Shown here: in pieces, positions 43,795 to 52,241 of the stretch
Numbering within the stretch: the first letter of the stretch is position 1
Layout: each line of letters opens with the position of its first letter
Source of the DNA: Uliginosibacterium sp. 31-16
GTDB taxonomy: Bacteria > Pseudomonadota > Gammaproteobacteria > Burkholderiales > Rhodocyclaceae
DNA length: 64,000 nt
Direction of reading: 5' to 3'
Assembly: GCF_030730865.1 (NCBI RefSeq)
Contig: NZ_JAVALZ010000004.1
Span: 62,001 to 126,000 of the forward strand
Notes under the pieces: generated by a model
Databases searched by the model: none
What the model saw: the letters and a program-made list of their open reading frames with translations, nothing else
Told to the model about the DNA's origin: nothing
Program-made: the position numbers and the translations under genes

Positions 43795-44264
43795 TGCTCC
43801 TGTTTGACGAGCACCTGCTCGATCAGCTGAGTGCCGCTGCGCGCGCCAACCCGCGCCTGCGCCAGAACCACAACCTGCACACCAGCCCTGCCGATGCCGT
43901 GCAGCGTTTCTTCAACGCCATCGAACCCGGCTCGTATGTCATGCCGCATTGCCATCTTGCGCCAGACAAGGCTGAAACCCTGCTCATGCTGCGGGGCCGG
44001 CTGGGCCTGATCCTGTTCGACGAGCACGGAACCATCCTCGACACGCACACGCTGGCGCCCGCCAGTGCCTGCACGGGCTTTCACCTCGCCCCCGGCCGCT
44101 GGCACAGCGTCGTCGCCCTGACAACGGATACCGTGTTTTTTGAAACCAAGGCAGGCCCTTACCAGCCGCTTGAAGCGGCAGAACGTGCCGTCTGGGCGCC
44201 GGCGGAGGGGGCTCCAGCTGCCGCGGGCTATCACGCCACACTGCACAAACTTTTCAGCGCCTGA
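43794..44264 (+). CDS. WbuC-like cupin-fold metalloprotein
   Basis: A 156-aa cupin of the WbuC family. It has the N-terminal RARxN..H region (ARANPRLRQNHNLH), metal-site histidines in SYVMPHCHLAPDKAETL and GFHLAPGRWHSVV, and ends with a Pro-rich tail. WbuC genes are often found near polysaccharide loci, but the function is unknown. It is translationally coupled to the preceding gene through TGATG. Confidence 0.85.
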   Translation: MLLFDEHLLDQLSAAARANPRLRQNHNLHTSPADAVQRFFNAIEPGSYVMPHCHLAPDKAETLLMLRGRLGLILFDEHGTILDTHTLAPASACTGFHLAPGRWHSVVALTTDTVFFETKAGPYQPLEAAERAVWAPAEGAPAAAGYHATLHKLFSA

Positions 44265-44280
44265 CCTGCCACCTGCCCGC

Positions 44281-44343
44281 ACAGCCGCATCCAGCCTTGA
44301 TCCTCAGGCAGGCATGCTGGAGACGCCCGTCCCGAGCCCCTCG
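44281..44343. repeat. 63-bp class repeat, degenerate right end, upstream of the dar cluster
   Basis: It begins ACAGCCGCATCCAGCCTTGA at 44281 and shares TC.TCAGGCAGGCATGC.GGA with the copy at 58610. The left end CCCGCACAGCCGC is identical to that of the gspI copy. The right arm is weak. Together with short flanks it fills the 219-bp gap before the biosynthetic operon, which must contain that operon's promoter. Confidence 0.65.
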
Positions 44344-44483
44344 GCAGAGCATCCCGCAAAAGCCGCCAGCGCGTCCGCAAAAACCGCGCAAGCCCCCTGA
44401 CGGCGGGCCTGCAGCATGGGCGGCATGCCCATATCCTGCTAAGATTCCCGACTTCCCAAGCCACCGGCCCGAGCGACAACAAC

Positions 44484-45470
44484 GTGACCCACCCTGTTCC
44501 CGCGGCGACTCCTGACAGTCGCCAGAAACGCGTGCTGGTCATCGCTTATTCGCAGACCGGGCAGCTCGCGGCCATCATCGAACGCCTGCTCGACCCCTTG
44601 CGCGCCGATCCACGCATCGCGGTGCACGTGGAAACCCTGAGGCCCCAGCCGGCCTTTCCGTTTCCCTGGTCGATTGCACGCTTCTTCGATGCCTTCCCGG
44701 AGTCCGCCCATCTGGAGCCTCCGGCTCTGGCGCCTCTGAGCCTGACCGGCGACGAGGAGTTCGATCTCGTCATCCTGCCCTGGCAAGTCTGGTTTCTGGC
44801 TCCAAGTCAGCCCGTCACCGCCTTTCTCAAGCATCCAGTTGCCGCAAAACTGCTGCACGGCAAGCCGGTCGTCAGCGTGATTGCCTGCCGCAACATGTGG
44901 ATGCTGGCGCTGGAGAAGATGAAGAAGCTTCTCGCCGATGTCGGCGCAGAACTGATCGACAACGTGGCGCTGACTGACCGCGCCCCCACCATGGCCACCC
45001 TGTTCACCGCTCCGGCCTGGCTGCTCACCGGCAAGCGCAAGCCCATTCCCGGCCTGCCGGTCGCCGGCGTGTCGGCGCAGGACACCGCACGCAGCATCCG
45101 CTTCGGCCGCGCACTGCGCGATGCACTGCTGGATGACCGTGAAAAGCTCCGCCAGCCCCTGCTCTGCGGGCTGGCTGCAGTGGAAGCCAACCCGCGTCTG
45201 CTGGTCAGCGAGCGTGCCGCCACGCGCAGTTTCTACCTGTGGGGCAAGCTCCTGCGCGCCGCCGGCGGCCCGGGCGCCTGGCAGCGCCGCCCGCTGCTGC
45301 TGCTCTATGTGCTCTTCCTGATTACCCTGATCCTCACCGTTGTGCCACTGAGCCTGATCCTGCAGGCCCTGCTCCGCCCCTTCCTGACCCGGCGTCTCGC
45401 CGCGCTCAAGGAAGTCCATGAGCAACCCTCCGGCTCCGGCACCGAACGTCTTCACCAATATGACTTCTGA
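44484..45470 (+). CDS. darA: DarA-like (dialkylresorcinol-type) flavodoxin-fold enzyme
   Basis: A 328-aa protein starting at GTG 44484. The N-terminal half has a flavodoxin/NADPH-FMN-reductase-like fold start (VLVIAYSQTGQLAAIIERLL). It then shows the DarA-type stretch PFPWSIARFFDAFPE..LEPPAL and LVILPWQVWFLAPS. Two hydrophobic stretches near the C terminus (RRPLLLLYVLFLITLILTVV) suggest membrane attachment. DarA proteins act with the DarB ketosynthase in forming dialkylresorcinols. It opens an operon of at least twelve genes and overlaps the next gene by 53 bases. Assignment is by motif memory, not a search. Confidence 0.78.
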   Translation: MTHPVPAATPDSRQKRVLVIAYSQTGQLAAIIERLLDPLRADPRIAVHVETLRPQPAFPFPWSIARFFDAFPESAHLEPPALAPLSLTGDEEFDLVILPWQVWFLAPSQPVTAFLKHPVAAKLLHGKPVVSVIACRNMWMLALEKMKKLLADVGAELIDNVALTDRAPTMATLFTAPAWLLTGKRKPIPGLPVAGVSAQDTARSIRFGRALRDALLDDREKLRQPLLCGLAAVEANPRLLVSERAATRSFYLWGKLLRAAGGPGAWQRRPLLLLYVLFLITLILTVVPLSLILQALLRPFLTRRLAALKEVHEQPSGSGTERLHQYDF

Positions 45471-46596
45471 AGTTTTCATCACCCGCACCGCAGCCTTTCT
45501 GCCATTTGAGCCCGTCAACAACGACGAGATGGAATCCGTGCTCGGCATGGTCGGCGGCAAGCCCTCCAAAGCGCGCCGCATGGTCCTGCGCAGCAACGGC
45601 ATCCAGAGCCGGCATTACGCCATCGACCGCAGCACCGGCAAGAATGCCATGAGCAACGCCCGGCTCAGTGCTGAAGCGATCCGCGCGCTGGGCGCAGACA
45701 TCGGCCCGGTCGACAGCCTTGCGGTGGGCACCTCGATGCCCGACCAGCTGATGCCCAACCATGCCGTCATGGTGCATGGCGAGCTCGGTTGGCCACGCCT
45801 GGAAGTCGTATCCCTGGCCGGCATCTGCGTATCCGGCGCGGCCGCCCTCAAGCATGCCTTCCTGGCCGTGAAGAGCGGCGAAGCCCGGCGCGCGGTGGCC
45901 TGCGCTTCGGAGCTGGCCTCCTCCGGCCTGCGCGGCGAGTTCTACCAGCCCGAAGCCGAGCACCAGATCGCGGCGCTGGAACAGGAGCCCCACCTCGCCT
46001 TCGAGAAGGACTTCCTGCGCTGGATGCTCTCCGACGGAGCCGGCGCCATGCTGCTGGAATCAGCCCCGCGCGGCCCGCTCAGCTTGCGCATCGAATGGAT
46101 CGACCTGTCGTCCGCTGCCCACGAACTCTCCGCCTGCATGTACATGGGGGCGGACAAGAACCCGGACGGCTCGCTCAGCAGCTGGCGCAACAGCAGCTAC
46201 GCGGAATGGGGCGAACGCTCGATGTTCGCCGTGAAGCAAGATGTGAAACAGCTCAATGAACACGTCATCCGCGCCACACTCACCGAGCCACTCGCGCTGA
46301 TCGCGGCCAAACGCCAGCTCAAGGCGGAGGACATTGACTGGTTCCTGCCGCACTTTTCCTCGATGTATTTCGCCGAACCGGTTGCCGCCGGCCTGCGCGC
46401 GGCTGGCGTGGATATCCCGCGCGAACGCTGGTTCACCAATCTCACCCGTTGCGGCAATACCGGCTCCGCCTCGCCCTACATCATGCTCGACGAGCTGTTC
46501 CGCTCCGGACGCATCGAGCGCGGCCAGCGCATCCTGATGTACATCCCCGAGAGCGGTCGTTTCTCCAGCGGCTTCGTGCTGCTGCAGGCGGTCTGA
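45418..46596 (+). CDS. darB: DarB/StlD-like beta-ketoacyl synthase III
   Basis: A 392-aa thiolase-fold ketosynthase of the FabH/DarB branch. The triad is visible: Cys137 in SLAGICVSGAAAL, His in WFLPHFSSMYF and Asn in TRCGNTGSAS. DarB-type enzymes condense two acyl chains, one of them ACP-bound, and start ring formation. The ATG at 45418 has AAGGA at a suitable distance although it overlaps darA; MTSEVFITR at 45460 is an alternative start. The stop overlaps the start of the next gene (TGATG). Confidence 0.85.
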   Translation: MSNPPAPAPNVFTNMTSEVFITRTAAFLPFEPVNNDEMESVLGMVGGKPSKARRMVLRSNGIQSRHYAIDRSTGKNAMSNARLSAEAIRALGADIGPVDSLAVGTSMPDQLMPNHAVMVHGELGWPRLEVVSLAGICVSGAAALKHAFLAVKSGEARRAVACASELASSGLRGEFYQPEAEHQIAALEQEPHLAFEKDFLRWMLSDGAGAMLLESAPRGPLSLRIEWIDLSSAAHELSACMYMGADKNPDGSLSSWRNSSYAEWGERSMFAVKQDVKQLNEHVIRATLTEPLALIAAKRQLKAEDIDWFLPHFSSMYFAEPVAAGLRAAGVDIPRERWFTNLTRCGNTGSASPYIMLDELFRSGRIERGQRILMYIPESGRFSSGFVLLQAV

Positions 46597-47000
46597 TGGA
46601 TATCGATCAGGTCCCGCAGGAAGAGAACCGTACGCTGGGAGGCCACCGCAAGGCCGTCTACGCCCGCGATGCCAGCGGCAAGATGGTGCTGGTCGCGTCG
46701 AAAGGCTGGGAAGTCGAAGAGATCGTCACGGTGCAGGCTGTCGACGTCTTCCACGCCCAGGCCGAAGCCGCCCGCCAGCGTGCTGAAGCCGGCCAGAGCG
46801 CGGCACTCGAATACTGGATGTACGCCCGCCGCATGGATGTCGAGATGCTCGCGCAAGTGACCGGCCTGTGGCAGTGGCGCATCCACCGCCACCTGCGCCC
46901 GGCAGTGTTTGCGCGCCTGTCGCCGAAAATCCTGGCGAGGTATGCCGAGGCACTGGGCTTGCCTGCCGAACAAATCCGCTGCCTGCCTGAACACACCTAG
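46596..47000 (+). CDS. conserved-looking protein of the dar-type operon, HTH-like C terminus
   Basis: A 134-aa protein of unknown function with no signal peptide. The N-terminal half (residues 8-60) is beta-rich. The C-terminal half has helices resembling a Cro-type helix-turn-helix (MLAQVTGLWQWRIHRHLRPAVFARL, then ILARYAEALGLPAEQI). GC content matches the biosynthetic genes, unlike the orphan genes that follow. The start is coupled to the ketosynthase stop (TGATG). It might be a regulator or a scaffold; neither is shown. Confidence 0.75.
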   Translation: MDIDQVPQEENRTLGGHRKAVYARDASGKMVLVASKGWEVEEIVTVQAVDVFHAQAEAARQRAEAGQSAALEYWMYARRMDVEMLAQVTGLWQWRIHRHLRPAVFARLSPKILARYAEALGLPAEQIRCLPEHT

Positions 47001-47012
47001 GGCAAGTACCAC

Positions 47013-47465
47013 ATGCATCCGTCAGTTCAAACTTTTTTGAGCATGTCTGCTGAACAAAAGAAACGTGTTCATCTATGTTTGGCAAGCATAGCTTTGAAAC
47101 AATGGGAAAAAGCCATTGCTTCGGGATTGGTTCCTTTGTCTTACCAAGAGACAGTCACTGGAACGCTCCAAGATGTGGAGGAATTACTTCCAGCTGAAGC
47201 TCTTGTCTGCATTGTCGAGAAAACAGACCCAACGAGCATCTCTGCACGTTTCCTTGAGCCAACGTGCGCATCCGGTGATGAAGATTGGCATCTGGCAGAC
47301 GAGCCCATGTACGCGTACCTGACCATTTACAATGCGTTCCAAAAATATGCGTTAGGCAAAGATATTGACGATTGGATGATCGTAAATCAGGCCCTATCCT
47401 CTCTCGGCACGCCCACAGATGAAACTCACTCTGTTTTCGAAATGGCCTTAAATGAAGCAGCTTGA
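47013..47465 (+). CDS. AT-richer orphan gene 1 in the dar-type operon
   Basis: A 150-aa acidic, soluble-looking protein starting MHPSVQTFLSMSAEQ, with no signal peptide and no recognised family. Codon use and base composition are clearly more AT-rich than in both neighbours. Its stop lies 14 bases inside the start of the BtrH-like gene, so it is translated in the operon. Small acidic proteins of this kind are often immunity-like, but no toxin is evident. It looks inserted. Confidence 0.68.
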   Translation: MHPSVQTFLSMSAEQKKRVHLCLASIALKQWEKAIASGLVPLSYQETVTGTLQDVEELLPAEALVCIVEKTDPTSISARFLEPTCASGDEDWHLADEPMYAYLTIYNAFQKYALGKDIDDWMIVNQALSSLGTPTDETHSVFEMALNEAA

Positions 47466-48492
47466 AAGCGCCGGTAAACGGGAACGTTTGATCTCGAACC
47501 CGGGCATCCACTCCTACCAACACCAGCACGCCGCCCACTGCGAGAGCGGCACCATTGCGAACCTGCTGCGTCACCAGGGCGCTGCGGTGTCCGAACCGCT
47601 GGCCTTCGGCATCGCGTCGGGCCTGTCGTTCGCCTACCTGCCTTTCGTGCGCATCAGCAACGGCCTGCCGCTGATAGCCTACCGCTCGCCGCCCAAGTCG
47701 ATCATCAAGGGCACTGCCAAGGCTTTCGGTAGCCGCTTCCGCTTCGAGACCTTCCGCAACGCAGAAGCCGGCGAGCGCCGCCTAGACGAGTTGCTCGCGC
47801 AAGGCACGCCCGTCGGCGCACAGACCTCGGTCTTCTGGCTGCCCTACTTCCCGGAGGAAATGCGTTTTCACTTCAACGCGCACAACCTCGTCGTGTTCGG
47901 CAAAGACGGAGATGACTACCTGATTGGCGACCCGGTGGCCGAAGAGCCCCAACGCTGTGCAGTGGCGGATTTCAAACGCGCACGCTTCGCCAAAGGCGTG
48001 CTCGCTCCCAAAGGCCTGCTCTACTACCCGGTGCAGACGGCACGCAGCACAATCACACCGGAAGCCATCCGCCCGGCCATCCGCAAGACCATCCGCAACA
48101 TGGCCGCCCCCATCCCGCTGATTGGCACGCGTGGCATCCATACTCTGGCAAAACGCATCGGCCGTCTTGATCCGGCCCACGAACAGAGCAGCCCCTTCAT
48201 CGGCCATGTGGTGCGCATGCAGGAAGAAATCGGCACCGGCGGCGCAGGCTTCCGTTTCATCTACGCGGCCTTCCTGCAGGAAGCCGCCGAGATCGCCAGC
48301 CTGCCGGTGCTCGGTGAATTCTCCGAACGCCTGATGAGCATCGGCGACGCCTGGCGCGATTTCGCGCTAGCTGCGGCGCGCATGGTCAAAGGCCGCGACA
48401 AGCTCGACCCACCTGCCATCGCCGCCCTGCTGCATCAGCAGGCGGACAGCGAGGCCGCTTTCTTCCGCGATTTGGGTCGTGCGGCAGAGTAA
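47452..48492 (+). CDS. BtrH-like acyltransferase/peptidase-fold protein
   Basis: A 346-aa protein with a BtrH-type N-terminal domain. The segment YQHQHAAHCESGTIANLLRH holds the candidate nucleophile Cys30, with His and Asp later (HFNAHNLVVFGKDGDDYLIGDP). In butirosin synthesis BtrH moves an acyl group from an acyl carrier protein to an amine. By analogy this enzyme could transfer or release the ACP-bound product of this cluster. The C-terminal half is helical (DUF4872-like). The start ATG at 47452 overlaps orphan gene 1. Confidence 0.8.
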   Translation: MKQLESAGKRERLISNPGIHSYQHQHAAHCESGTIANLLRHQGAAVSEPLAFGIASGLSFAYLPFVRISNGLPLIAYRSPPKSIIKGTAKAFGSRFRFETFRNAEAGERRLDELLAQGTPVGAQTSVFWLPYFPEEMRFHFNAHNLVVFGKDGDDYLIGDPVAEEPQRCAVADFKRARFAKGVLAPKGLLYYPVQTARSTITPEAIRPAIRKTIRNMAAPIPLIGTRGIHTLAKRIGRLDPAHEQSSPFIGHVVRMQEEIGTGGAGFRFIYAAFLQEAAEIASLPVLGEFSERLMSIGDAWRDFALAAARMVKGRDKLDPPAIAALLHQQADSEAAFFRDLGRAAE

Positions 48493-48495
48493 GGC

Positions 48496-48948
48496 ATGCG
48501 CATCAATCGAAAATACATGCTGCTTGCTTTGGCACTGGCTCTTACAGCGGTGACCTGCGTCGTAGTGTTGCTCTGGATGTTCCCAAGCGACGTTGTCACA
48601 ACCCATTACCGAGACTTGAAGGCAGCCACGGAAGGTGACGTAATTGCGCGCGGATGGCTGCCGAGCATTCTGCCCGCTTCAACCGTCAACATCAGGACAT
48701 CCAACAACCTTGACTTGAATACATCCGAGGGCTCATTTTCTTTCAGCACCTCCGATTACCCAACATTCTCTGAGCGTACCGGGCTGTTTTCGCCTCCCGC
48801 ACGCTTTGTCGATCTCGTTGATCTGATGCGCTCCAAAGGCTTTGACGTTCTTTCATTCAATAGCACAGAAGATCACTCATTCTGGATTTTTTTCTGCAAA
48901 CCCCAAGTCGGTTACTGCGAATACGCCATGGATTCAAAGACACCATGA
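48496..48948 (+). CDS. AT-richer orphan gene 2: membrane-anchored protein
   Basis: A 150-aa protein with an N-terminal membrane anchor (residues 8-28, MLLALALALTAVTCVVVLLW) and an exported domain. The stretch RGWLPSILPASTVNIRTSNNLDLN resembles the head domain named after YbbD in small bacterial lipoproteins and exported proteins. Two cysteines (FFCKPQVGYC) lie near the end. It begins 3 bases after the BtrH-like stop and is separated from the ABC gene by 35 AT-rich bases. Composition again differs from the flanking biosynthetic genes. Confidence 0.7.
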   Translation: MRINRKYMLLALALALTAVTCVVVLLWMFPSDVVTTHYRDLKAATEGDVIARGWLPSILPASTVNIRTSNNLDLNTSEGSFSFSTSDYPTFSERTGLFSPPARFVDLVDLMRSKGFDVLSFNSTEDHSFWIFFCKPQVGYCEYAMDSKTP

Positions 48949-48983
48949 TCAAGAATTCAGCTTTTTTAGAGCATATTTAATCG

Positions 48984-49907
48984 ATGCTCACAATCGCCAG
49001 CCTGTCTTTCCAGTACCCAAACGCGCCACAAGCCGCGCTGCGCGAGGTATCGCTGACGGTGCAGCGTGGCCGCGTGCTCGGCCTGCTGGGGCCGAACGGT
49101 GCGGGCAAGACCACCCTGATTTCGCATCTGGCCGGCCTGCTGGCGGTTCAGCACGGCAGCATCCTGCTGGATGGTCGGCCGCTCGCGACTGCCCGCGCCG
49201 AGCGCCCCACACGCATCACCCTGGCGCCGCAGGAATACGCCTTCTACCCGATGCTCACGGTGGCCGAAAATCTGGCCTGCTTTGCCGCCGCCTGCCGGCT
49301 AAGCGGCGACAAGTTGCGCGAGCGCATCGCCGCCTGCATCGCCTTCACCCAGCTCGAACGCTTCGCAAAAACGCGCGCCGAGCATCTCTCCGGCGGCCTC
49401 AAGCGCCGCCTGAATCTCGCCATTGCGCTACTGCCCGAGCCGGAACTGATCCTCCTCGACGAGCCCACGGTCGGCGTCGATCCGCAATCGCGCGCCTTCC
49501 TGCTTGATGCCGTACGGGCACTGGCTCAGGCTGGCACCACGGTGCTGTACACCTCGCATTACATCGAGGAAATCGAAGCCATCGCGGATGACGTGGCGAT
49601 CCTCGACAACGGCCGCGTACTGCGCGCCGCCGCCCTGCCCGAACTGCTCGCCGAGGGTGGCGCACAGATGGCACTTCGGATCGACTGGCCCGTCGATGCG
49701 GCGCTCGGGCTGCTCGGCCATTTCGGCCAGGCGCAGGCGGGACACGAGGGTGAAATCCTCCTCAGCCTGAACCCCGACAGCAGCCCTGCCAGCGTGCTGC
49801 AGGCGATCGCCACGGCCGGTGCCACCCTGCACATGGCGCGCTACGGCAGCCACGATCTGGAGCGGCTGTTCATGGCGCTGACCCACCGCACCTTGAGGGA
49901 CGAATGA
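48984..49907 (+). CDS. ABC-2 type exporter ATP-binding protein
   Basis: A 307-aa ABC ATPase with Walker A GPNGAGKTT near residue 37, signature LSGGLKRRL, Walker B LILLDEPTVGVD and H-loop TSHYIEE. The C-terminal extension is that of drug/lipid-type ABC-2 exporters. It overlaps the permease gene by 4 bases. It probably energises export of the product of this cluster, or insertion of a modified lipid. Confidence 0.93.
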   Translation: MLTIASLSFQYPNAPQAALREVSLTVQRGRVLGLLGPNGAGKTTLISHLAGLLAVQHGSILLDGRPLATARAERPTRITLAPQEYAFYPMLTVAENLACFAAACRLSGDKLRERIAACIAFTQLERFAKTRAEHLSGGLKRRLNLAIALLPEPELILLDEPTVGVDPQSRAFLLDAVRALAQAGTTVLYTSHYIEEIEAIADDVAILDNGRVLRAAALPELLAEGGAQMALRIDWPVDAALGLLGHFGQAQAGHEGEILLSLNPDSSPASVLQAIATAGATLHMARYGSHDLERLFMALTHRTLRDE

Positions 49908-51061
49908 TGCTGGCCGCCCTGATCCGCAAGGAACTCCTCGCCCTGATCCGCGACCCGCACGGACTGGTCGCGCTGTTCCTGATGCCGGTGGCCTTCATCA
50001 TCATCATGTCGCTGGCGCTCAAGGACTACTACAGCCCGCAGACCCGCACTCTGCCCTACGCGCTGCTCGACCGGGACGGCGGCGCACAGGCGCAGACGCT
50101 CGCCGCACAATGGCAGGCGGATCACGGCACGCCCCGACAGGTGCCTGAAGAGTGGCGCCCCGCCTTGCTCTCCGGGCAGGTGCGCTACGTGCTGACGATC
50201 GAGCCCGGTTTCTCGGAGGCCATCGCCTCGCCCGCCACGCCGCCGGGCGTTAAGGTGCGGATGCTCGCCGACCCGGGCCTGGAGCACGCGCTGTTCCGCG
50301 GCACCGAGGCCGAGCTCGCCGCTGCGGTGGGCGAGCTGCGCGCCAACGCCATCCAGGAACGCTTCATGGGCATGGTCGGCCAGGGGGCGAACGCGATCCG
50401 CAATCTGGTCTCCGCCGAGCGCGTCGCCACCCGCGTGCGCCCCACCGCCGTGCAGCAGAACGTGCCGGCCTGGCTGGTCTTCGGCATGTTCTTCGTGGTC
50501 ACCGCGATTGCCAGCCTGTTCGTGCAGGAAGCGCGCGACGGCACCCTGGCCCGCCTGCAGGCCATCGGCGTGCCGCGCCGCATCCAGATTCTCGCCAAGG
50601 CCCTGCCCTATCTCGGCGTAAATGCCGTGCAGGCCGCGCTGATGCTCGCCGTCGGTGTGTGGTTGATGCCGCTGCTGGGTGGCGAGGCACTGCAGCTCGC
50701 GGGCATCGACTGGGTAGCGCTGCTGCTCATGCTCGTCATGATCAGCTTTGCCGCCATCGGTTTCGCGCTGGCAATTGCCTGTCTGGTTCGCTCGCACGCC
50801 CAAGCCTCCGCGCTCGGCGCCACCTGCAATCTGCTGATGGCCGCCATCGGCGGCATCATGGTACCCACCTTCGTAATGCCCGCCGCGATGCAGGCCGCCG
50901 CGCACTGGTCGCCGATGAACTGGGCGCTCGAAGGCCTGCTGCAGGTGCTGCTGCGCTCGGGCGACACGCTCTCCGTGCTGCCCAGCGCCGGCAAGCTCGC
51001 AGCCTTCGCCGCGCTGATGTGGCTGGCGGCGACGCTGCTGTTCCGGCGGAGGATGAAATGA
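49904..51061 (+). CDS. ABC-2 type exporter permease
   Basis: A 385-aa permease of the ABC-2 (YhhJ/NodJ-like) type. It has one N-terminal membrane helix (GLVALFLMPVAFIIIMSLA), a large extracytoplasmic domain (about 45-170), and five or six C-terminal helices including WLVFGMFFVVTAIASLFV and MPAAMQAAAHWSPMNWALEGLL. A degenerate copy of the lineage repeat appears to lie inside the coding sequence near 50142-50190, in the extracytoplasmic domain. The stop overlaps the next start (ATGA). Confidence 0.93.
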   Translation: MMLAALIRKELLALIRDPHGLVALFLMPVAFIIIMSLALKDYYSPQTRTLPYALLDRDGGAQAQTLAAQWQADHGTPRQVPEEWRPALLSGQVRYVLTIEPGFSEAIASPATPPGVKVRMLADPGLEHALFRGTEAELAAAVGELRANAIQERFMGMVGQGANAIRNLVSAERVATRVRPTAVQQNVPAWLVFGMFFVVTAIASLFVQEARDGTLARLQAIGVPRRIQILAKALPYLGVNAVQAALMLAVGVWLMPLLGGEALQLAGIDWVALLLMLVMISFAAIGFALAIACLVRSHAQASALGATCNLLMAAIGGIMVPTFVMPAAMQAAAHWSPMNWALEGLLQVLLRSGDTLSVLPSAGKLAAFAALMWLAATLLFRRRMK

Positions 51062-51336
51062 GCGCCGTCATCCCCCCAGCCCAGCTTGAATTTCCCTTGG
51101 CTCCGTTTGATGCCAGAGGGAAGCGACTGCACACCGGCTCATCCATCAGGATTTTGTCCGTCGAATCGTGCGCCCATGACTTGCCTACCGAAGATCGGCA
51201 GCGCCTCCATGCGCTTATCAACGCACAGCGAAACATCATCGAGTTTGATCGTTCTGGCTTTGTCTGGCTGGACTCGGAAACAGCGAATCAGAGCGCCAAT
51301 TTCTGTCTTTTGCCTACAGAGCTTGTTCTTGTCTGA
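51058..51336 (+). CDS. AT-richer orphan gene 3 in the dar-type operon
   Basis: A 92-aa protein beginning MSAVIPPAQLEFPLAPFD with no signal peptide and no recognised family. Its ATG overlaps the permease TGA (ATGA), a sign of translational coupling. Base composition falls sharply compared with the permease and the ACP gene. Longer upstream in-frame starts lie inside the permease and are not real. It is separated from the ACP gene by 30 AT-rich bases. Confidence 0.65.
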   Translation: MSAVIPPAQLEFPLAPFDARGKRLHTGSSIRILSVESCAHDLPTEDRQRLHALINAQRNIIEFDRSGFVWLDSETANQSANFCLLPTELVLV

Positions 51337-51366
51337 GCATCTCGCCTTAATAGCTCAAAGCGCCCA

Positions 51367-51624
51367 ATGACTGACTTCACCGAAGCCCTCAAGACCCTGA
51401 TTCTGGAAGCCTGCGACAAGGACGAACCGGCCGGCGGCCTGTCGCCCGACGAGAGCCTCTTCGGCCCGGAGTCCCGCCTCGGGCTGGATTCGCTCGACGC
51501 CCTGCAGATCTCGGTGGCGATCCACAAGAAGTTCGGCATCCGCATCGCCGACAGCAAGGACACGCGCCGCGCGATGGCTTCGCTGGCGACGCTGGCGGAG
51601 TATCTGGCTGAACGCAAAAGCTGA
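51367..51624 (+). CDS. acyl carrier protein
   Basis: An 85-aa acidic carrier protein with the phosphopantetheine site LGLDSLDALQ (Ser42) and the usual helices. It should hold the growing acyl chain for the ketosynthases of this cluster. No dedicated phosphopantetheinyl transferase gene is in the window, so the housekeeping enzyme must modify it. Confidence 0.93.
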   Translation: MTDFTEALKTLILEACDKDEPAGGLSPDESLFGPESRLGLDSLDALQISVAIHKKFGIRIADSKDTRRAMASLATLAEYLAERKS

Positions 51625-51647
51625 TCTACCATCCGCGAGCGATACCT

Positions 51648-52241
51648 ATGCCAGCACTGAGCCTCTCAATTGACGGAATCACCCTCGCGACAGTTTCAAC
51701 CGATGGGCTGAACGTATTGAACGTCAGGGTTGGCGGCACAGTCATTGCCGACGCTCTGGCTGACCTTGACATGAGCGGAGGAGCCTATCCAGATGGCGGC
51801 GAATCCACCCATCTCATATGGATTGGAAACCAAACCGTACAGGCAGGTCAAGTAATCAAAGTCACCATGCTGACCGATGAGCCAACGATTCGCGCGGGAA
51901 AAACCATTGATGAGTTTTTTGCCGAGGATGAGCCGGCTCCCCCTGCAGAAGCAAAATCTACGTCAAAAATCTTCGACGATCTGCGGAATACCCCGAAACG
52001 CAGGTCTGGCTTCTCTTTTCGCGTTGAATCATCCGCCGGAAAACGTGTGATCACCAGCACCAGGCCGGGCGATTTCAGCTTCGATTTCAGCGTTCTGTGG
52101 GACTCTTGGTCACCAGACTGCGCAAAGGTCTCAGTGCACAGCTGCTCACTTGACGAACTTGAGCAGAACAGTCCGATGCACGACTTCTTCAGAGATCGGA
52201 TTCGGGTGGGCGAATCCATCGAATTCGAATTGACCGCCTAA
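51648..52241 (+). CDS. AT-richer orphan gene 4 in the dar-type operon
   Basis: A 197-aa soluble-looking protein starting MPALSLSIDGITLATVSTDG, predicted mainly beta strand with an acidic linker (EFFAEDEPAPPAEAK). No family recognised. Composition is lower in GC than the ACP and ketosynthase genes on either side. Its stop is directly followed by the ketosynthase ATG at 52242 with no spacer, which suggests that it replaced or pushed apart an older junction. Confidence 0.68.
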   Translation: MPALSLSIDGITLATVSTDGLNVLNVRVGGTVIADALADLDMSGGAYPDGGESTHLIWIGNQTVQAGQVIKVTMLTDEPTIRAGKTIDEFFAEDEPAPPAEAKSTSKIFDDLRNTPKRRSGFSFRVESSAGKRVITSTRPGDFSFDFSVLWDSWSPDCAKVSVHSCSLDELEQNSPMHDFFRDRIRVGESIEFELTA

